From: Sideroxydans sp.
GTDB taxonomy: Bacteria > Pseudomonadota > Gammaproteobacteria > Burkholderiales > Gallionellaceae
Direction: 5' to 3'
Length of the DNA stretch: 64,000 bases
Assembly (NCBI GenBank): GCA_016124455.1
Contig: WGNQ01000006.1
Location: forward strand, 48,490-112,489
Under the pieces are notes generated by a model. The model was not told the origin of the DNA, did no database searches, and was given only the letters and a program-made list of their open reading frames with translations. A program made the position numbers and the translations under genes. Below are positions 1 through 9,594 of this stretch, piece after piece. Position 1 is the stretch's first letter, and each line of letters opens with the position of its first letter.

Positions 1-492
1 TTGCGGAAAGATCATTGCCCAGGGTACGTCGGTTGGGCGTCCCCACAGCTCACCGTTGATGAAATTCCCGATGCGTCCGGCACCCAGGCCGAGCGGCACC
101 AGGGGGGCGATAAAGTCCATCAGTTGCAGCCAGTGGAATTTCTGTTTGCGGGCGAACCATGCCATCGCCAGCATCACCCCGATAAAGCCGCCATGAAACG
201 ACATGCCGCCTTCCCACACAGCGAAAATTTTCAGCGGGTGGCTGAAATAATAGCCGGGTTCGTAAAACAGCACTTCGCCCAGTCTGCCGCCCAGCACCAC
301 GCCGAGTACGCCATAGAACAGCAGGTCATCCAGCATTTTGGCATCCCAGCCGGGGCGGTTGAGCGCGCGCAAGCGCTTCCTGCCAAGCAGCAGGAATAGT
401 GTGAAACCCAGCAGGTACATCAGCCCATACCAGTGCACGGCAATCGGGCCGAGATGGATGGCGACGGGATCGAATTGTGGGTGGATAAACAT
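1..492 (-). CDS. lgt: Prolipoprotein diacylglyceryl transferase, C-terminus cut by window edge
   Basis: Reading the minus strand from the ATG at 492 gives 164 codons open to the window edge. The enzyme transfers diacylglycerol from phosphatidylglycerol to the lipobox cysteine of prolipoproteins at the inner membrane. Visible are the N-terminal [16 protein letters not shown] segment, the essential HGG motif in the stretch [10 protein letters not shown] (about residue 105) and the Lgt signature [16 protein letters not shown] (about residue 142). Several hydrophobic helices separate them. The gene diverges from ilvD across an 82-bp gap. The C-terminal part, roughly 100 residues by family length, lies outside the window. 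Confidence 0.95.
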   Translation of the reverse strand, partial: MFIHPQFDPVAIHLGPIAVHWYGLMYLLGFTLFLLLGRKRLRALNRPGWDAKMLDDLLFYGVLGVVLGGRLGEVLFYEPGYYFSHPLKIFAVWEGGMSFHGGFIGVMLAMAWFARKQKFHWLQLMDFIAPLVPLGLGAGRIGNFINGELWGRPTDVPWAMIFPQ

Positions 493-574
493 TCGGGTAA
501 TCCTAAATCGGGTAGAATTTGCGCAGGATTATACGTTGGTGCGATGCTGCGCCTTTAATTTTCGAGAGAACAAG

Positions 575-2425
575 ATGCCTGTTTATCGTTCCCGTACTAC
601 CACCCACGGTCGCAACATGGCTGGCGCACGCGCTTTGTGGCGCGCCACCGGCATGAAGGACGGCGACTTCGACAAGCCGATCATCGCCGTGGTCAATTCG
701 TTCACCCAGTTCGTGCCGGGGCATGTGCACCTGAAGGACATGGGGCAGCTGGTGGCACGCGAAATCGAGAAGGCGGGCGGTATCGCCAAGGAATTCAACA
801 CCATTGCAGTGGATGACGGCATTGCCATGGGGCACAGTGGCATGCTGTATTCGCTGCCTAGCCGCGACCTGATTGCGGACAGTGTGGAATACATGGTGAA
901 TGCGCATTGCGCCGATGCCATGGTGTGTATCTCCAATTGCGACAAGATTACGCCGGGCATGCTGATGGCTGCGTTGCGCCTGAACATTCCGGTGATATTC
1001 GTGTCGGGCGGGCCGATGGAAGCAGGCAAGGTGAACTGGCAGGGCGAGGCGCTCAAGCTGGATCTGGTCGATGCCATGGTGGCTGCTGCCGACGACAAGG
1101 TGTCGGACGAAAAATCGGAAGCCATTGAGCGCTCCGCCTGCCCGACTTGCGGTTCCTGTTCCGGCATGTTTACGGCGAATTCGATGAACTGCCTGACCGA
1201 GGCGTTGGGGCTGTCGTTGCCGGGCAACGGCTCCATCGTGGCAACGCATGCCGACAGGAAACAGCTGTTCCTGCGTGCCGGCCGCACCATAGTCGAGCTC
1301 GCCAAACGCTATTACGAGCAGGATGATGCCAGTGCGTTGCCGCGCAATATCGCTACTTTCGAAGCATTCCAGAACGCGATGAGCCTCGATGTGGCGATGG
1401 GCGGCTCGACCAATACCGTGCTGCACCTGCTGGCTGCCGCACACGAAGCGGGCGTGGATTTCACCATGTCCGATATCGATGCGATTTCGCGCCGGGTGCC
1501 GTGCCTGTCCAAGGTTGCGCCGGCGACACAGAAATATCACATGGAGGATGTGCACCGTGCCGGCGGTGTGATGGCCATTCTGGGCGAACTGGATCGTGCC
1601 GGCTTGCTGGCGCGTGAAATTCCTACCGTGCATACGGCCACGATGGGTGAGGCGCTAGAACAATGGGATATCCGGCGCACGCAGGATGAAAATGTGAAGA
1701 CGTTCTTCCGTGCGGCACCTGGCGGCGTGCCCACGACCATCGCCTTCTCGCAGTCGATGCATTACCCCACGCTGGACGATGATCGTGTCGGAGGGTGCAT
1801 TCGCGACAAGGCGCATGCCTATTCGCAGGACGGCGGCCTGGCTGTGCTGCATGGCAACATTGCGCTGGACGGCTGCATCGTGAAGACCGCCGGGGTGGAT
1901 GACAGCATCCTGAAATTCACCGGGCGCGCACGTATTTTCGAAAGCCAGGACAGTGCGGTGGAGGCAATACTCGCCGACCACATTGTCGCAGGCGATGTGG
2001 TGGTGATCCGTTACGAGGGGCCGCGTGGCGGGCCGGGCATGCAGGAAATGCTGTATCCGACCAGCTACCTCAAGTCGAAGGGGCTGGGCAAGGCATGTGC
2101 GTTGCTCACCGACGGGCGTTTCTCGGGCGGTACGTCGGGCCTGTCCATTGGCCATGTCTCGCCGGAGGCGGCGGAAGGCGGCGCCATCGGCTTGGTGGAA
2201 GAGGGCGACACCATTGAGATCGACATTCCCAATCGCCGTATCCATCTGGCCGTTTCGGTGGAGGGACTCGAGCAGCGGCGCGAGGCGATGGCGGCGAAGG
2301 GCGTGCGGGCATGGAAGCCGGCCAGTCGCGAGCGTCATGTTTCTGCCGCACTCAGGGCCTATGCGGCAATGACGACCAGTGCCGCGAAAGGTGCGGTGCG
2401 CGATGTGTCGCAGGTGGAAAAATAA
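575..2425 (+). CDS. ilvD: Dihydroxy-acid dehydratase
   Basis: This 616-residue protein, the usual length for the long IlvD class, dehydrates 2,3-dihydroxy-3-methylbutanoate and the 3-methylpentanoate homologue in valine/isoleucine synthesis. Cysteine motifs for the Fe-S cluster are visible ([12 protein letters not shown] and the [11 protein letters not shown] block), as is the C-terminal GRFSGGTSG motif. An upstream in-frame extension exists, but the ATG at 575 follows a GAGAG ribosome-binding site and begins [22 protein letters not shown], the canonical N-terminus. lgt lies divergently upstream, and a ParA-like gene follows after 21 bp. Confidence 0.97.
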   Translation: MPVYRSRTTTHGRNMAGARALWRATGMKDGDFDKPIIAVVNSFTQFVPGHVHLKDMGQLVAREIEKAGGIAKEFNTIAVDDGIAMGHSGMLYSLPSRDLIADSVEYMVNAHCADAMVCISNCDKITPGMLMAALRLNIPVIFVSGGPMEAGKVNWQGEALKLDLVDAMVAAADDKVSDEKSEAIERSACPTCGSCSGMFTANSMNCLTEALGLSLPGNGSIVATHADRKQLFLRAGRTIVELAKRYYEQDDASALPRNIATFEAFQNAMSLDVAMGGSTNTVLHLLAAAHEAGVDFTMSDIDAISRRVPCLSKVAPATQKYHMEDVHRAGGVMAILGELDRAGLLAREIPTVHTATMGEALEQWDIRRTQDENVKTFFRAAPGGVPTTIAFSQSMHYPTLDDDRVGGCIRDKAHAYSQDGGLAVLHGNIALDGCIVKTAGVDDSILKFTGRARIFESQDSAVEAILADHIVAGDVVVIRYEGPRGGPGMQEMLYPTSYLKSKGLGKACALLTDGRFSGGTSGLSIGHVSPEAAEGGAIGLVEEGDTIEIDIPNRRIHLAVSVEGLEQRREAMAAKGVRAWKPASRERHVSAALRAYAAMTTSAAKGAVRDVSQVEK

Positions 2426-2446
2426 TCATCACATGGGAGCGCCCAT

Positions 2447-3070
2447 ATGAAAGCCATCCTGATCGCCAACCCCAAGGGCGGGAGCGGTAAGACCACGCTC
2501 TCGACCAATATCGCGGGATATCTGGCATCGCGTGGGCAGCATGTGGCGGTGCTCGATCTCGACCGGCAGAAATCTGCCACGTTGTGGCTGGCGCAGCGTC
2601 CCGGGGAGTTGCCGGTAATCTGGCCGCTGCAGAACGGGGAAGGCAAGCGCGCGGAAGCGGCAGACTGGCTGGTCATCGATTCGCCGGCCGGCCTGCATGG
2701 CAAGAACCTGGAGCATGCGCTGAAGCTGGTGCATCGCGTCGTGGTGCCGATAGCGCCTTCGCTGTATGACATCCAGGCCAGCTATGATTTCCTGCAGGCG
2801 CTGGGCGAGATGAAGGCCGCGCGCAAGGGGCGCGTGCAGATCGGCGTGGTCGGTATGCGCATGGCGCCGCGCACCCGTGCTGCGGTTACGCTGGAACAGT
2901 TTCTGCGGCAACTCGACATGCCGGTGCTGGCCTACCTGCGTGAGGCGCAGCTGTATGTGAATGCGGCGTTCGAGGGCAAAAGTATTTTTGATCTGCCGTC
3001 CTACCAGGCCGAGCATGACGTGGCGCAGTGGGCGACGTTGCTGGGCTGGCTGGAAGCCGGAACCGACTAG
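2447..3070 (+). CDS. ParA/MinD-family ATPase
   Basis: A 207-residue P-loop ATPase with the deviant Walker A motif KGGSGKTT (about residues 10-17), the LDLDRQKSA switch region and VIDSPAG as Walker B. It is at the short end for ParA proteins and has no N-terminal DNA-binding domain. No parB gene or parS-like cluster is adjacent, so plasmid-style partition is not supported. Orphan ParA-like proteins of this size position various cellular cargos; the cargo here is unknown. It lies 21 bp after ilvD and may be cotranscribed with it. Confidence 0.85.
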   Translation: MKAILIANPKGGSGKTTLSTNIAGYLASRGQHVAVLDLDRQKSATLWLAQRPGELPVIWPLQNGEGKRAEAADWLVIDSPAGLHGKNLEHALKLVHRVVVPIAPSLYDIQASYDFLQALGEMKAARKGRVQIGVVGMRMAPRTRAAVTLEQFLRQLDMPVLAYLREAQLYVNAAFEGKSIFDLPSYQAEHDVAQWATLLGWLEAGTD

Positions 3071-3301
3071 TGTGTCTTTTGCCTGCGCGCAATTTCCCTG
3101 CTTGCAGCAGGGATGTCTGTGCGAATCTGCTGCCAATGGGCCTGCTGAATATGCAATGTGTCAACGTATCCAGATTGCTGGCGTTAATTACCTTAACTGG
3201 CAAAGTGTGGCTGTTCGGGCTGGGCGGCGTTGGTTGCGTAAACAGGGGGTGAGCAATATTCCTACCCTTTAGGTTGTAAATTCTAAAAATGGAGAGTGAA
3301 T

Positions 3302-3667
3302 ATGAAGTCTGTCATCGTAAGCATGGCCGCAGCAGCGGGCCTGGTGGTTGCAGGTAGTGCACTGGCGGTTGACATGCCGCCTTTGGCTCATAAACTCAAC
3401 TGCGTAGCCTGTCACGCAATTGACCATAAAGTGGTTGGCCCGGCATGGAAAGATGTGGCGGAAAAATATACCGGCCATGGCGTCAAGACTTTTACCTACA
3501 ACGGTAAGGAGTATCCGCTGATCGAAGGCCTGGTGATGAAAGTGTCCCATGGCGGTTCCGGCAACTGGGGTTCGATGCCCATGCCCGCCAATGACCCGAG
3601 CGGTGCTCATAAGGCCGAGATCACCGAGCTGGTCAAGTTTGAGCAGAGCTTGGCCACCAAGAAGTAA
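3302..3667 (+). CDS. Periplasmic monohaem cytochrome c, tandem copy 1
   Basis: A 121-residue precursor with a Sec signal peptide (cleavage likely after Ala22, SALA|VD), a haem c site CVACH at residues 34-38, and a methionine-rich WGSMPMP segment that probably gives the axial Met. This is the class I cytochrome c551/c8 layout used for soluble electron transfer between membrane complexes. The ATG at 3302 was preferred to the GTG at 3296 because the GGAGAG site is better spaced. Copy 2 has an almost identical signal peptide, haem region and C-terminal half. A terminator follows directly, so it is probably monocistronic. Confidence 0.93.
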   Translation: MKSVIVSMAAAAGLVVAGSALAVDMPPLAHKLNCVACHAIDHKVVGPAWKDVAEKYTGHGVKTFTYNGKEYPLIEGLVMKVSHGGSGNWGSMPMPANDPSGAHKAEITELVKFEQSLATKK

Positions 3668-3693
3668 GTTCGTTACGACGTAATGCTTCATGC

Positions 3694-3725
3694 AGAAAGC
3701 TGGCGCAAGCCAGCTTTCTTGTTTT
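3694..3725 (+). terminator. Rho-independent terminator after cytochrome copy 1
   Basis: A perfect 11-bp stem (3694-3704 with 3709-3719) closed by a GCAA tetraloop, followed by a T-rich tract. Confidence 0.9.
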
Positions 3726-3827
3726 CTGCTGCGGGTTTGCAAACGGGATGGAGTTGTTTAGAATAAGCCAAGAGGGTTATTTTACCTTCTGGTAGCAAGT
3801 TTAAATGCCTAAGCAAATGGAGAAATT

Positions 3828-4181
3828 ATGAAGTCTATCGTTATAAGCATGGCCGCAGCGGCGGGTCTGGTGGTTGCAGGTAATGCCTTGGCTGCGGATA
3901 TGCCGCCTTTGGCCAAGGAACTCAATTGTACTGCCTGCCATGCGATTGACCACAAGGTGGTCGGCCCGGCATGGGCAGATGTGTCAGCCAAGTACAAGGG
4001 CGCAAAGACATTCAATTACAACGGCAAGGATTATCCGCTGGTCGATGGTCTGATCATGAAGGTATCGAAGGGTGGTTCCGGCCACTGGGGTTCCATGCCC
4101 ATGCCTGCCAACGACCCGAGCGGCGCCAAGAAGGACAAGATCACCCAGCTGGTCAAGTTCGTACTGGGGTTGGCCAAGTAA
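3828..4181 (+). CDS. Periplasmic monohaem cytochrome c, tandem copy 2
   Basis: A 117-residue precursor and a close paralogue of the preceding gene. It has the same signal peptide pattern (NALA|AD), haem motif CTACH at residues 34-38, and the conserved GPAW, NYNGKDYPLVDGL and GSMPMPANDPSG segments. A small soluble electron carrier of the c551/c8 type is the likely role. It has its own AATGGAGAAATT leader and its own terminator. The partner could be the divergent oxidase at 43-46 kb or another complex outside this window; the sequence does not decide. Confidence 0.93.
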   Translation: MKSIVISMAAAAGLVVAGNALAADMPPLAKELNCTACHAIDHKVVGPAWADVSAKYKGAKTFNYNGKDYPLVDGLIMKVSKGGSGHWGSMPMPANDPSGAKKDKITQLVKFVLGLAK

Positions 4182-4205
4182 GTTATTGGTTCAGGCTTTC
4201 GGAGA

Positions 4206-4230
4206 GGCCGGCGTAAGCCGGTTTTTTCGT
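4206..4230 (+). terminator. Rho-independent terminator after cytochrome copy 2
   Basis: A short GC stem (CCGGC paired with GCCGG, extended by a G-T pair) around a GTAA loop, followed by six T residues. Confidence 0.82.
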
Positions 4231-4363
4231 TTCCGGTTCAGGCATGTCGGATGAGCAACGGTTGATTTGCAAATATGTTTGCAAACAGGGATGATAGGAT
4301 TAAAATATATAAGCAATTGCTAATTTATAGTTTTTATCGTTGACTACTGAAATGGAGAGAGCC

Positions 4364-4684
4364 ATGAAAAACATCATCACGAGTCTGCTGGTTGTTACGG
4401 GTCTGTTGGTTACCGGCAATGCGCTGGCTGTTGATATGCCACAACTGGCTAAAGATAATCGCTGCACTGCCTGTCATGCCATTGACAGGAAAATATTGGG
4501 GCCGGCATGGATGGATGTATCGAAAAAGTACAAGGGCGACAAGAAAGCTGCGGCGATGCTGGTTGCCAAGGTACAGAAAGGTGGTAGTGGTGTCTGGGGG
4601 CCGATGGCAATGCCGCCGCAGTCCGCTGCAAAAGAAGCTGATATCAAGGCGCTGGTCAAATTTATTCTGGGATTGGCCAAGTAG
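4364..4684 (+). CDS. Periplasmic monohaem cytochrome c, tandem copy 3 (shorter)
   Basis: A 106-residue precursor. The signal peptide (NALA|VD) and haem motif CTACH at residues 34-38 match copies 1 and 2. The segment corresponding to YNGKDYPLVDGL is missing, and the Met region reads WGPMAMPPQS. It is therefore an older or faster-diverged member of the array with a shortened loop. The ATG at 4364 follows GGAGAGAGCC; an upstream in-frame start would spoil the signal peptide. It is probably a soluble electron carrier. The leader contains an AT-rich stretch (about 4300-4340) that may hold its promoter. Confidence 0.92.
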   Translation: MKNIITSLLVVTGLLVTGNALAVDMPQLAKDNRCTACHAIDRKILGPAWMDVSKKYKGDKKAAAMLVAKVQKGGSGVWGPMAMPPQSAAKEADIKALVKFILGLAK

Positions 4685-4703
4685 TCGAAGACAAGCAGTT
4701 ACC

Positions 4704-4735
4704 AAAAAGCCGACGCAAGTCGGCTTTTTGTTTTT
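4704..4735 (+). terminator. Rho-independent terminator after cytochrome copy 3
   Basis: A perfect 11-bp stem (4704-4714 with 4719-4729), GCAA loop and T-rich tail. It is the same design as the terminator after copy 1. Confidence 0.92.
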
Positions 4736-4807
4736 GGCGGGCAGGTAAATTGACAAGCACGGAGGGGCTACGGATAATTCAAGCGTTTATCTCTGCCTGG
4801 ATTGATC

Positions 4808-6001
4808 ATGCCGCGTAACCCAATGCCCATGCTGCTTGCAGCGTTGCTGACTATTGCACTTGCTGCCTGTGGAAAAACTGAAGCGCCTGCCGTCCAGGCC
4901 GACGGCACAACTGAACTGGTGGTGAAGATCGGTGCGGCGGCTCCGCTTACCGGCCCGCAGGCACATCTTGGCAAGGATAATGAGAACGGCACGCGCATGG
5001 CAATCGATGATGCCAATGCCAAGGGCCTGACCATCGGCGGGCGCAAGGCCCACTTTGAATTGTTCAGCGAAGATGACCAGTCCGATCCGAAGACCGCCAC
5101 CATCGTGGCGCAGAAACTGGTCGATGAAAAGGTAAATGGCGTAATCGGCCACATGAATTCCGGCACCAGCATTCCGGCCTCCAGGGTTTACAGCGACAAC
5201 GGCATCGTGCAGATTTCCCCTTCTGCTACTGCCGTGGCTTATACCGCACAGGGATTCGGGACGGCGTTTCGCGTAATGGCCAACGACGGCCAGCAGGGCA
5301 GGGTGCTGGGCGAATTTGCGGCAGTGAATCTCGGTGCGAAGAAAATTGCGGTTATCGATGACCGCACTGCCTATGGACAGGGGCTGGCCGACGAGTTCAT
5401 CAAGTCGGCGCAGGCGCATGGTGCGGAAATCGTTGCGCACGAATATACCAGCGATCACGCGGTGGATTTCACGGCAGTATTGACTTCCATCAAGGGCAAG
5501 CAGCCTGACCTGCTGTTCTTCGGCGGCATGGATCCGCAAGGCGTGCCGATGCTCAAGCAGCTGCGTGCGCTGGGTGTACAGGCTAAATTCATGATGGGCG
5601 ACGGCGGCTATACGCCCGAGCTTATCCGGCTCGCCGGAACCGCTGCGGAGGGTGCCTACGCATCGTTGCCGGGCGTACCATTGGCGCAAATGCCGGGCGG
5701 CAAGGAGTTTGCGCAACGCTATCAGGCCGGGTTCAAGCAGCCGATCCAGCTGTATGCGCCGTACTGCTACGATGCGGTGAACGTGATGATCGCCGCGATG
5801 CAGAAGGCCGGCTCTGCCGATCCGGCGAAATACCTGCCAGCGCTGACCAAGAGTGACTATGATGGCGTAACGGCGAAGATTGCGTTCGATGAAAAGGGTG
5901 ACCTCAAGGGCGGCGCAATCACTTTATATCAGGTACAGCACGGCAAGTGGCAGCCGCTGCAGACTATGGGGGGGGCAAGTGCGCCTGCGGCTGCTCATTG
6001 A
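4808..6001 (+). CDS. livK: Branched-chain amino-acid-type ABC transporter, substrate-binding lipoprotein
   Basis: A 397-residue periplasmic binding protein of the Leu/Ile/Val (type I fold) family. The N-terminus is a lipoprotein signal ending in the lipobox LAAC at about residue 20, so it is anchored rather than freely periplasmic. The mature part opens with VKIGAAAPLTGPQAHLGKD, typical of LivK, and carries the family's GHMNSGTSIPASRVY segment. It heads livHMGF, 66 bp before livH. A TTG at 4802 is an alternative start. Specificity for branched-chain amino acids is assumed from family; amide or urea ligands cannot be excluded. Confidence 0.9.
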   Translation: MPRNPMPMLLAALLTIALAACGKTEAPAVQADGTTELVVKIGAAAPLTGPQAHLGKDNENGTRMAIDDANAKGLTIGGRKAHFELFSEDDQSDPKTATIVAQKLVDEKVNGVIGHMNSGTSIPASRVYSDNGIVQISPSATAVAYTAQGFGTAFRVMANDGQQGRVLGEFAAVNLGAKKIAVIDDRTAYGQGLADEFIKSAQAHGAEIVAHEYTSDHAVDFTAVLTSIKGKQPDLLFFGGMDPQGVPMLKQLRALGVQAKFMMGDGGYTPELIRLAGTAAEGAYASLPGVPLAQMPGGKEFAQRYQAGFKQPIQLYAPYCYDAVNVMIAAMQKAGSADPAKYLPALTKSDYDGVTAKIAFDEKGDLKGGAITLYQVQHGKWQPLQTMGGASAPAAAH

Positions 6002-6067
6002 TGACGGGACACTGAAAACCGGAGCGACACTTGGTGTCGCTTTTTTATTTTTCCGGGGAGCTGCGCA

Positions 6068-6991
6068 TTGAGCATTCTGCTGCAGCAGATCGTGAACGGG
6101 CTGGTGCAGGGCAGCGTTTACGCACTGGTTGCGCTTGGCTATACCATGGTCTACGGCATTCTCGGCCTGATCAATTTTGCGCACGGCGAAGTGGTGATGG
6201 TCGGTGCAATGGTCGCGCTGATGGTAGTCCAGCTGCTGATCACGTCCGCGCTGGCACCTGTGCTGGTGCTGCTGATTGCCTTGCTGGTCGCTGCCATGGC
6301 CTGCATGGCGCTGGGTTATGGCATCGAGCGTATCGCTTACCGTCCGCTGCGCAATGCCCCGCGGCTGGCGCCGCTGATTACCGCCATCGGCATGTCCATC
6401 GTGCTGCAGAACCTGGCAATGATGATCTGGGGGCGCGAATATCATCCGTTTCCCGCGCTGTTGCCGCACAGCCCCCATCTGCTGTTCGGCGCAATCATCA
6501 ACGACGTGCAGATCATTATCGTGCTGGTGGCGCTGGCGGTGATGGCGGGATTGCTGCTGCTGGTACATCGCACCCGTCTGGGGCGGGCGATGCGTGCGGT
6601 GGCCGAGAACCCCGGTGCCGCTATGCTGATGGGGGTGGATGTCAATCGCGTGATTTCCGCCACTTTCATGCTGGGCTCGGCACTGGCGGCGGTAGCGGGC
6701 ATCATGGTGAGCGTGAATTACGGCATCGTGCATTACTACATGGGCTTCATGCTTGGTCTCAAAGCCTTCACCGCTGCCGTGCTGGGCGGCATCGGCAACC
6801 TGCGCGGCGCCATGCTGGGCGGCTTGCTGCTGGGGCTGATCGAAAGCCTGGGTGCCGGCTATATCGGTGATTTGTCCGGTGGAATCTTCGGCAGCAACTA
6901 TCAGGATGTGTTCGCATTCTTCGTACTGATTGCGGTGCTGGTGTTCCGTCCATCCGGGCTGCTGGGAGAGCGTGTTGCGGAACGTGCTTAA
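6068..6991 (+). CDS. livH: Branched-chain amino-acid-type ABC transporter permease
   Basis: A 307-residue inner-membrane permease with eight or more hydrophobic helices. It carries the LivH signature at the N-terminus (VNGLVQGSVYALVALGYTMV, then LINFAHGE) and the EAA-like ABC contact loop VAENPGAAMLMGVD at about residues 178-191. The start is a TTG at 6068 preceded by GGGGAGCTGCGCA. It ends inside the first codons of livM. Confidence 0.94.
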   Translation: MSILLQQIVNGLVQGSVYALVALGYTMVYGILGLINFAHGEVVMVGAMVALMVVQLLITSALAPVLVLLIALLVAAMACMALGYGIERIAYRPLRNAPRLAPLITAIGMSIVLQNLAMMIWGREYHPFPALLPHSPHLLFGAIINDVQIIIVLVALAVMAGLLLLVHRTRLGRAMRAVAENPGAAMLMGVDVNRVISATFMLGSALAAVAGIMVSVNYGIVHYYMGFMLGLKAFTAAVLGGIGNLRGAMLGGLLLGLIESLGAGYIGDLSGGIFGSNYQDVFAFFVLIAVLVFRPSGLLGERVAERA

Positions 6992-8105
6992 TCACCTGTT
7001 GCGTCACGAGCGACGCAATGCGTGGGCTGCCTTCCTGCTGGCCGGTATTGTGCTGCTGGTATTGCCGTTTGCCACCGATGCGCTGCTCGGTCGCGGCTGG
7101 GTGCGCATCATGGATTTTGCCCTGCTGTACATGATGCTGGCGCTCGGACTGAACATAGTGGTCGGTTATGCCGGCCTGCTGGACCTGGGTTACGTCGCCT
7201 TCTTCGCGGTGGGAGCATACACCTACGCACTGTTCGGTTCGCCGCAGTTCGGATTGCACTGGCCGTTCTGGGCAGTCTTGCCGATGGGGGCGCTGTTCGC
7301 CTGCATTTTCGGTGTGCTGCTCGGTGCGCCCACCCTGCGCCTGCGCGGTGACTACCTGGCCATCGTTACGCTGGGTTTCGGCGAGATTATCCGCATCTTC
7401 CTCAATAACCTGAATGCACCCGTAAACATTACCAACGGTCCGCAGGGTATCAGCCAGATCGATCCAGTCCGCTTCGGCAGTTTTTCACTGGGCAGCAGCC
7501 ATAGCCTGGCGGGAATCGTGTTCTCCCCGGTGCACCTGTATTACTACCTGTTCCTGCTGTTCACGCTGCTGGTGATTTTTGTTTCCATGCGCCTGGAAAA
7601 GTCGCGCATCGGCCGTGCCTGGATGGCGATTCGTGAGGATGAGGTGGCGGCAGAAGCCATGGGCATCAATACGCGCAATATCAAGTTGCTGGCCTTTGCC
7701 ATGGGCGCCAGTTTCGGTGGTATTTCCGGGGGGCTGTTTGCGGGGTTCCAGGGTTTCGTCAGCCCGGAAAGCTTCAGCCTGATGGAGTCGATCATGATCC
7801 TGTGCATGGTGGTGCTGGGCGGCATGGGCAACATCGGCGGAGTCATTCTCGGCAGCGTGTTGCTGGTGCTGCTGCCCGAGGCATTGCGCAACGGCGCGGG
7901 GCCGGTGCAGCAGGCCCTGTTCGGCAAGGTCGTGGTCGATCCCGAAGCGTTGCGCATGCTGTTGTTCGGTGTGGCGTTGATCGCGGTGATGGTGCTGCGT
8001 CCTGCGGGCTTGTGGCCTTCCGCCCAGCGTCGCCGCGAACTGGTGGTGGACGACGCAGCAATCGCAGAGCAGGAACAGGAGACAGTGTATGACGCAGCAA
8101 AATAG
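6975..8105 (+). CDS. livM: Branched-chain amino-acid-type ABC transporter permease
   Basis: The second permease subunit, about 376 residues. It has the LivM hallmark LALGLNIVVGYAGLLDLGYVAFFAVGAY (cited in part), the GDYLAIVTLGFGEIIR segment and the contact loop AIREDEVAAEAMGIN. The start is uncertain: GTG 6972, TTG 6975 and GTG 6984 are in frame behind the GGGAGAG site at about 6964-6970. TTG 6975 gives the most workable spacing. All overlap the livH stop. The 3' end overlaps livG by 17 bp, consistent with translational coupling. Confidence 0.92.
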   Translation: MRNVLNHLLRHERRNAWAAFLLAGIVLLVLPFATDALLGRGWVRIMDFALLYMMLALGLNIVVGYAGLLDLGYVAFFAVGAYTYALFGSPQFGLHWPFWAVLPMGALFACIFGVLLGAPTLRLRGDYLAIVTLGFGEIIRIFLNNLNAPVNITNGPQGISQIDPVRFGSFSLGSSHSLAGIVFSPVHLYYYLFLLFTLLVIFVSMRLEKSRIGRAWMAIREDEVAAEAMGINTRNIKLLAFAMGASFGGISGGLFAGFQGFVSPESFSLMESIMILCMVVLGGMGNIGGVILGSVLLVLLPEALRNGAGPVQQALFGKVVVDPEALRMLLFGVALIAVMVLRPAGLWPSAQRRRELVVDDAAIAEQEQETVYDAAK

Positions 8106-8880
8106 CGTGCTGCTCGACCTGTCCGGTGTCGGCAAGCATTTTGGCGGGCTGGCTGCATTGAGCGAGGTGTCGCTGCACATCAGGCGTGGCGAAATCTATG
8201 GCCTGATAGGTCCCAACGGGGCGGGCAAGACTACGTTGTTCAACGTCATTACCGGGCTGTACCAGCTCGATGCGGGAAACTTCACATTTGACGGCGCCCG
8301 CTATGTGCGTTGCAAGCCTCATGTCCTGGCTGAGGCCGGCATTGCGCGCACCTTCCAGAACATTCGCCTGTTTGCCAACATGACGGCGCTGGAAAACGTG
8401 ATGGTTGGACGACACGTGTGCAGCAGCAGCGGTATCTGGGGGGCGCTGTTGCGGAATGCTGCCGCACGCGCCGAGGAGCATGCCATTGCCGAACGCGCGC
8501 GTGAGCTGCTGAGCTATGTTGGCATTGACCGGCCGCACCAGACGCTGGCCAAACACCTGTCCTATGGCGAACAGCGGCGCCTCGAGATCGCACGCGCACT
8601 GGCTACCGATCCGAAACTGCTCGCGCTGGACGAACCGGCGGCAGGCATGAACGCCACGGAAACAGCGAGCCTCAAGGAGTTGTTGCAGACCATCCGCGGC
8701 AGCGGCATTACGGTGTTGCTGATCGAGCATGATGTGAAGCTGGTACTCGGCCTGTGCGACCGTGTAGCCGTGCTGGACTACGGTAAAAAGATCGCCGAAG
8801 GCGTGCCGGAAGAAGTGCGCCGCAACCCGGCAGTGATTGTGGCCTATCTCGGCGGAGATGCAGGCGAGGCGGCAGCATGA
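8089..8880 (+). CDS. livG: Branched-chain amino-acid-type ABC transporter ATP-binding protein
   Basis: A 263-residue cytoplasmic ATPase. Walker A is GPNGAGKTT (about residues 42-50). The LivG-specific GIARTFQNIRLF motif follows, then the signature LSYGEQRRLEIARAL, Walker B LLALDEPAAGMN and switch histidine in LIEHD. It forms the ATPase pair with LivF that energises the LivH/LivM channel. It overlaps both livM and livF (ATGA at 8877), so the operon is tightly coupled. Confidence 0.95.
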   Translation: MTQQNSVLLDLSGVGKHFGGLAALSEVSLHIRRGEIYGLIGPNGAGKTTLFNVITGLYQLDAGNFTFDGARYVRCKPHVLAEAGIARTFQNIRLFANMTALENVMVGRHVCSSSGIWGALLRNAAARAEEHAIAERARELLSYVGIDRPHQTLAKHLSYGEQRRLEIARALATDPKLLALDEPAAGMNATETASLKELLQTIRGSGITVLLIEHDVKLVLGLCDRVAVLDYGKKIAEGVPEEVRRNPAVIVAYLGGDAGEAAA

Positions 8881-9590
8881 GTCAGTTGCTTGAAGTACGC
8901 GGACTGAAGGTGGCTTACGGCGGGATCAAGGCGGTGAAAGGCATTGATTTCGACATTGCGGCGGGCGAACTGGTCGCGTTGATCGGCAGCAACGGCGCAG
9001 GCAAGACCACTACGCTCAAGGCACTGGCCGGCTTGTTGCACCCGACAGCGGGCAGATTGCATTACGATGGCAAATCGCTGCACAGTGTTGCCGCGCATCA
9101 GCGTGTGTACCGTGGCATGGCGCTGGTGCCGGAAGGGCGCGGCATTTTCGCCCGGCTCAGCGTGGAAGAAAACCTGCAGATGGGCGCGTATTGCCGAAAC
9201 GACAAGGCCGAAATTGACCAGGATATGCAGCGCATCTACCAGCTGTTCCCTCGCCTCGCGGAGCGCCGCATGCAACTTGCCGGTACGCTGTCCGGTGGCG
9301 AGCAGCAAATGGTGGCAATGGGCCGTGCCATGATGTCGCGCCCGAAACTGCTGATGCTGGACGAACCCAGCATGGGGCTCGCCCCGATGATGGTGGAGAA
9401 AATCTTCGAGACCATACGCGACATTTCTGCCCAAGGCGTTGCCATTTTGCTGGTCGAACAGAATGCCAGGCTTGCACTCGAGGTTGCGCAGCGCGGTTAT
9501 GTGCTGGAAGGCGGAGTGGTCGGTTTGTCGGACAGTGCGGCCAACCTGCTGGGCAGCGACGACGTAAGACGTGCTTATCTTGGTGCCTGA
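8877..9590 (+). CDS. livF: Branched-chain amino-acid-type ABC transporter ATP-binding protein
   Basis: A 237-residue ATPase with Walker A GSNGAGKTTTLKAL, the LivF motif LVPEGRGIFARLSVEENL, signature LSGGEQQMVAMGRAMMS and Walker B LLMLDEPSMGLAP. It is the last gene of livKHMGF. It converges with the TSUP gene on the other strand, with only 4 bp between stops and no room for a dedicated terminator. Confidence 0.95.
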   Translation: MSQLLEVRGLKVAYGGIKAVKGIDFDIAAGELVALIGSNGAGKTTTLKALAGLLHPTAGRLHYDGKSLHSVAAHQRVYRGMALVPEGRGIFARLSVEENLQMGAYCRNDKAEIDQDMQRIYQLFPRLAERRMQLAGTLSGGEQQMVAMGRAMMSRPKLLMLDEPSMGLAPMMVEKIFETIRDISAQGVAILLVEQNARLALEVAQRGYVLEGGVVGLSDSAANLLGSDDVRRAYLGA

Positions 9591-9594
9591 ACGG

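Noticed and set aside
503..1633. Long open frame antisense to ilvD
   Set aside because: It is the mirror of a high-GC coding region. The sense strand gives a full IlvD with catalytic motifs, and the antisense product is His/Arg-rich with no family features.
2447..3070. Chromosome or plasmid partition locus
   Set aside because: Only a ParA-like gene is present. There is no parB, and no parS-like inverted repeats were noticed nearby.
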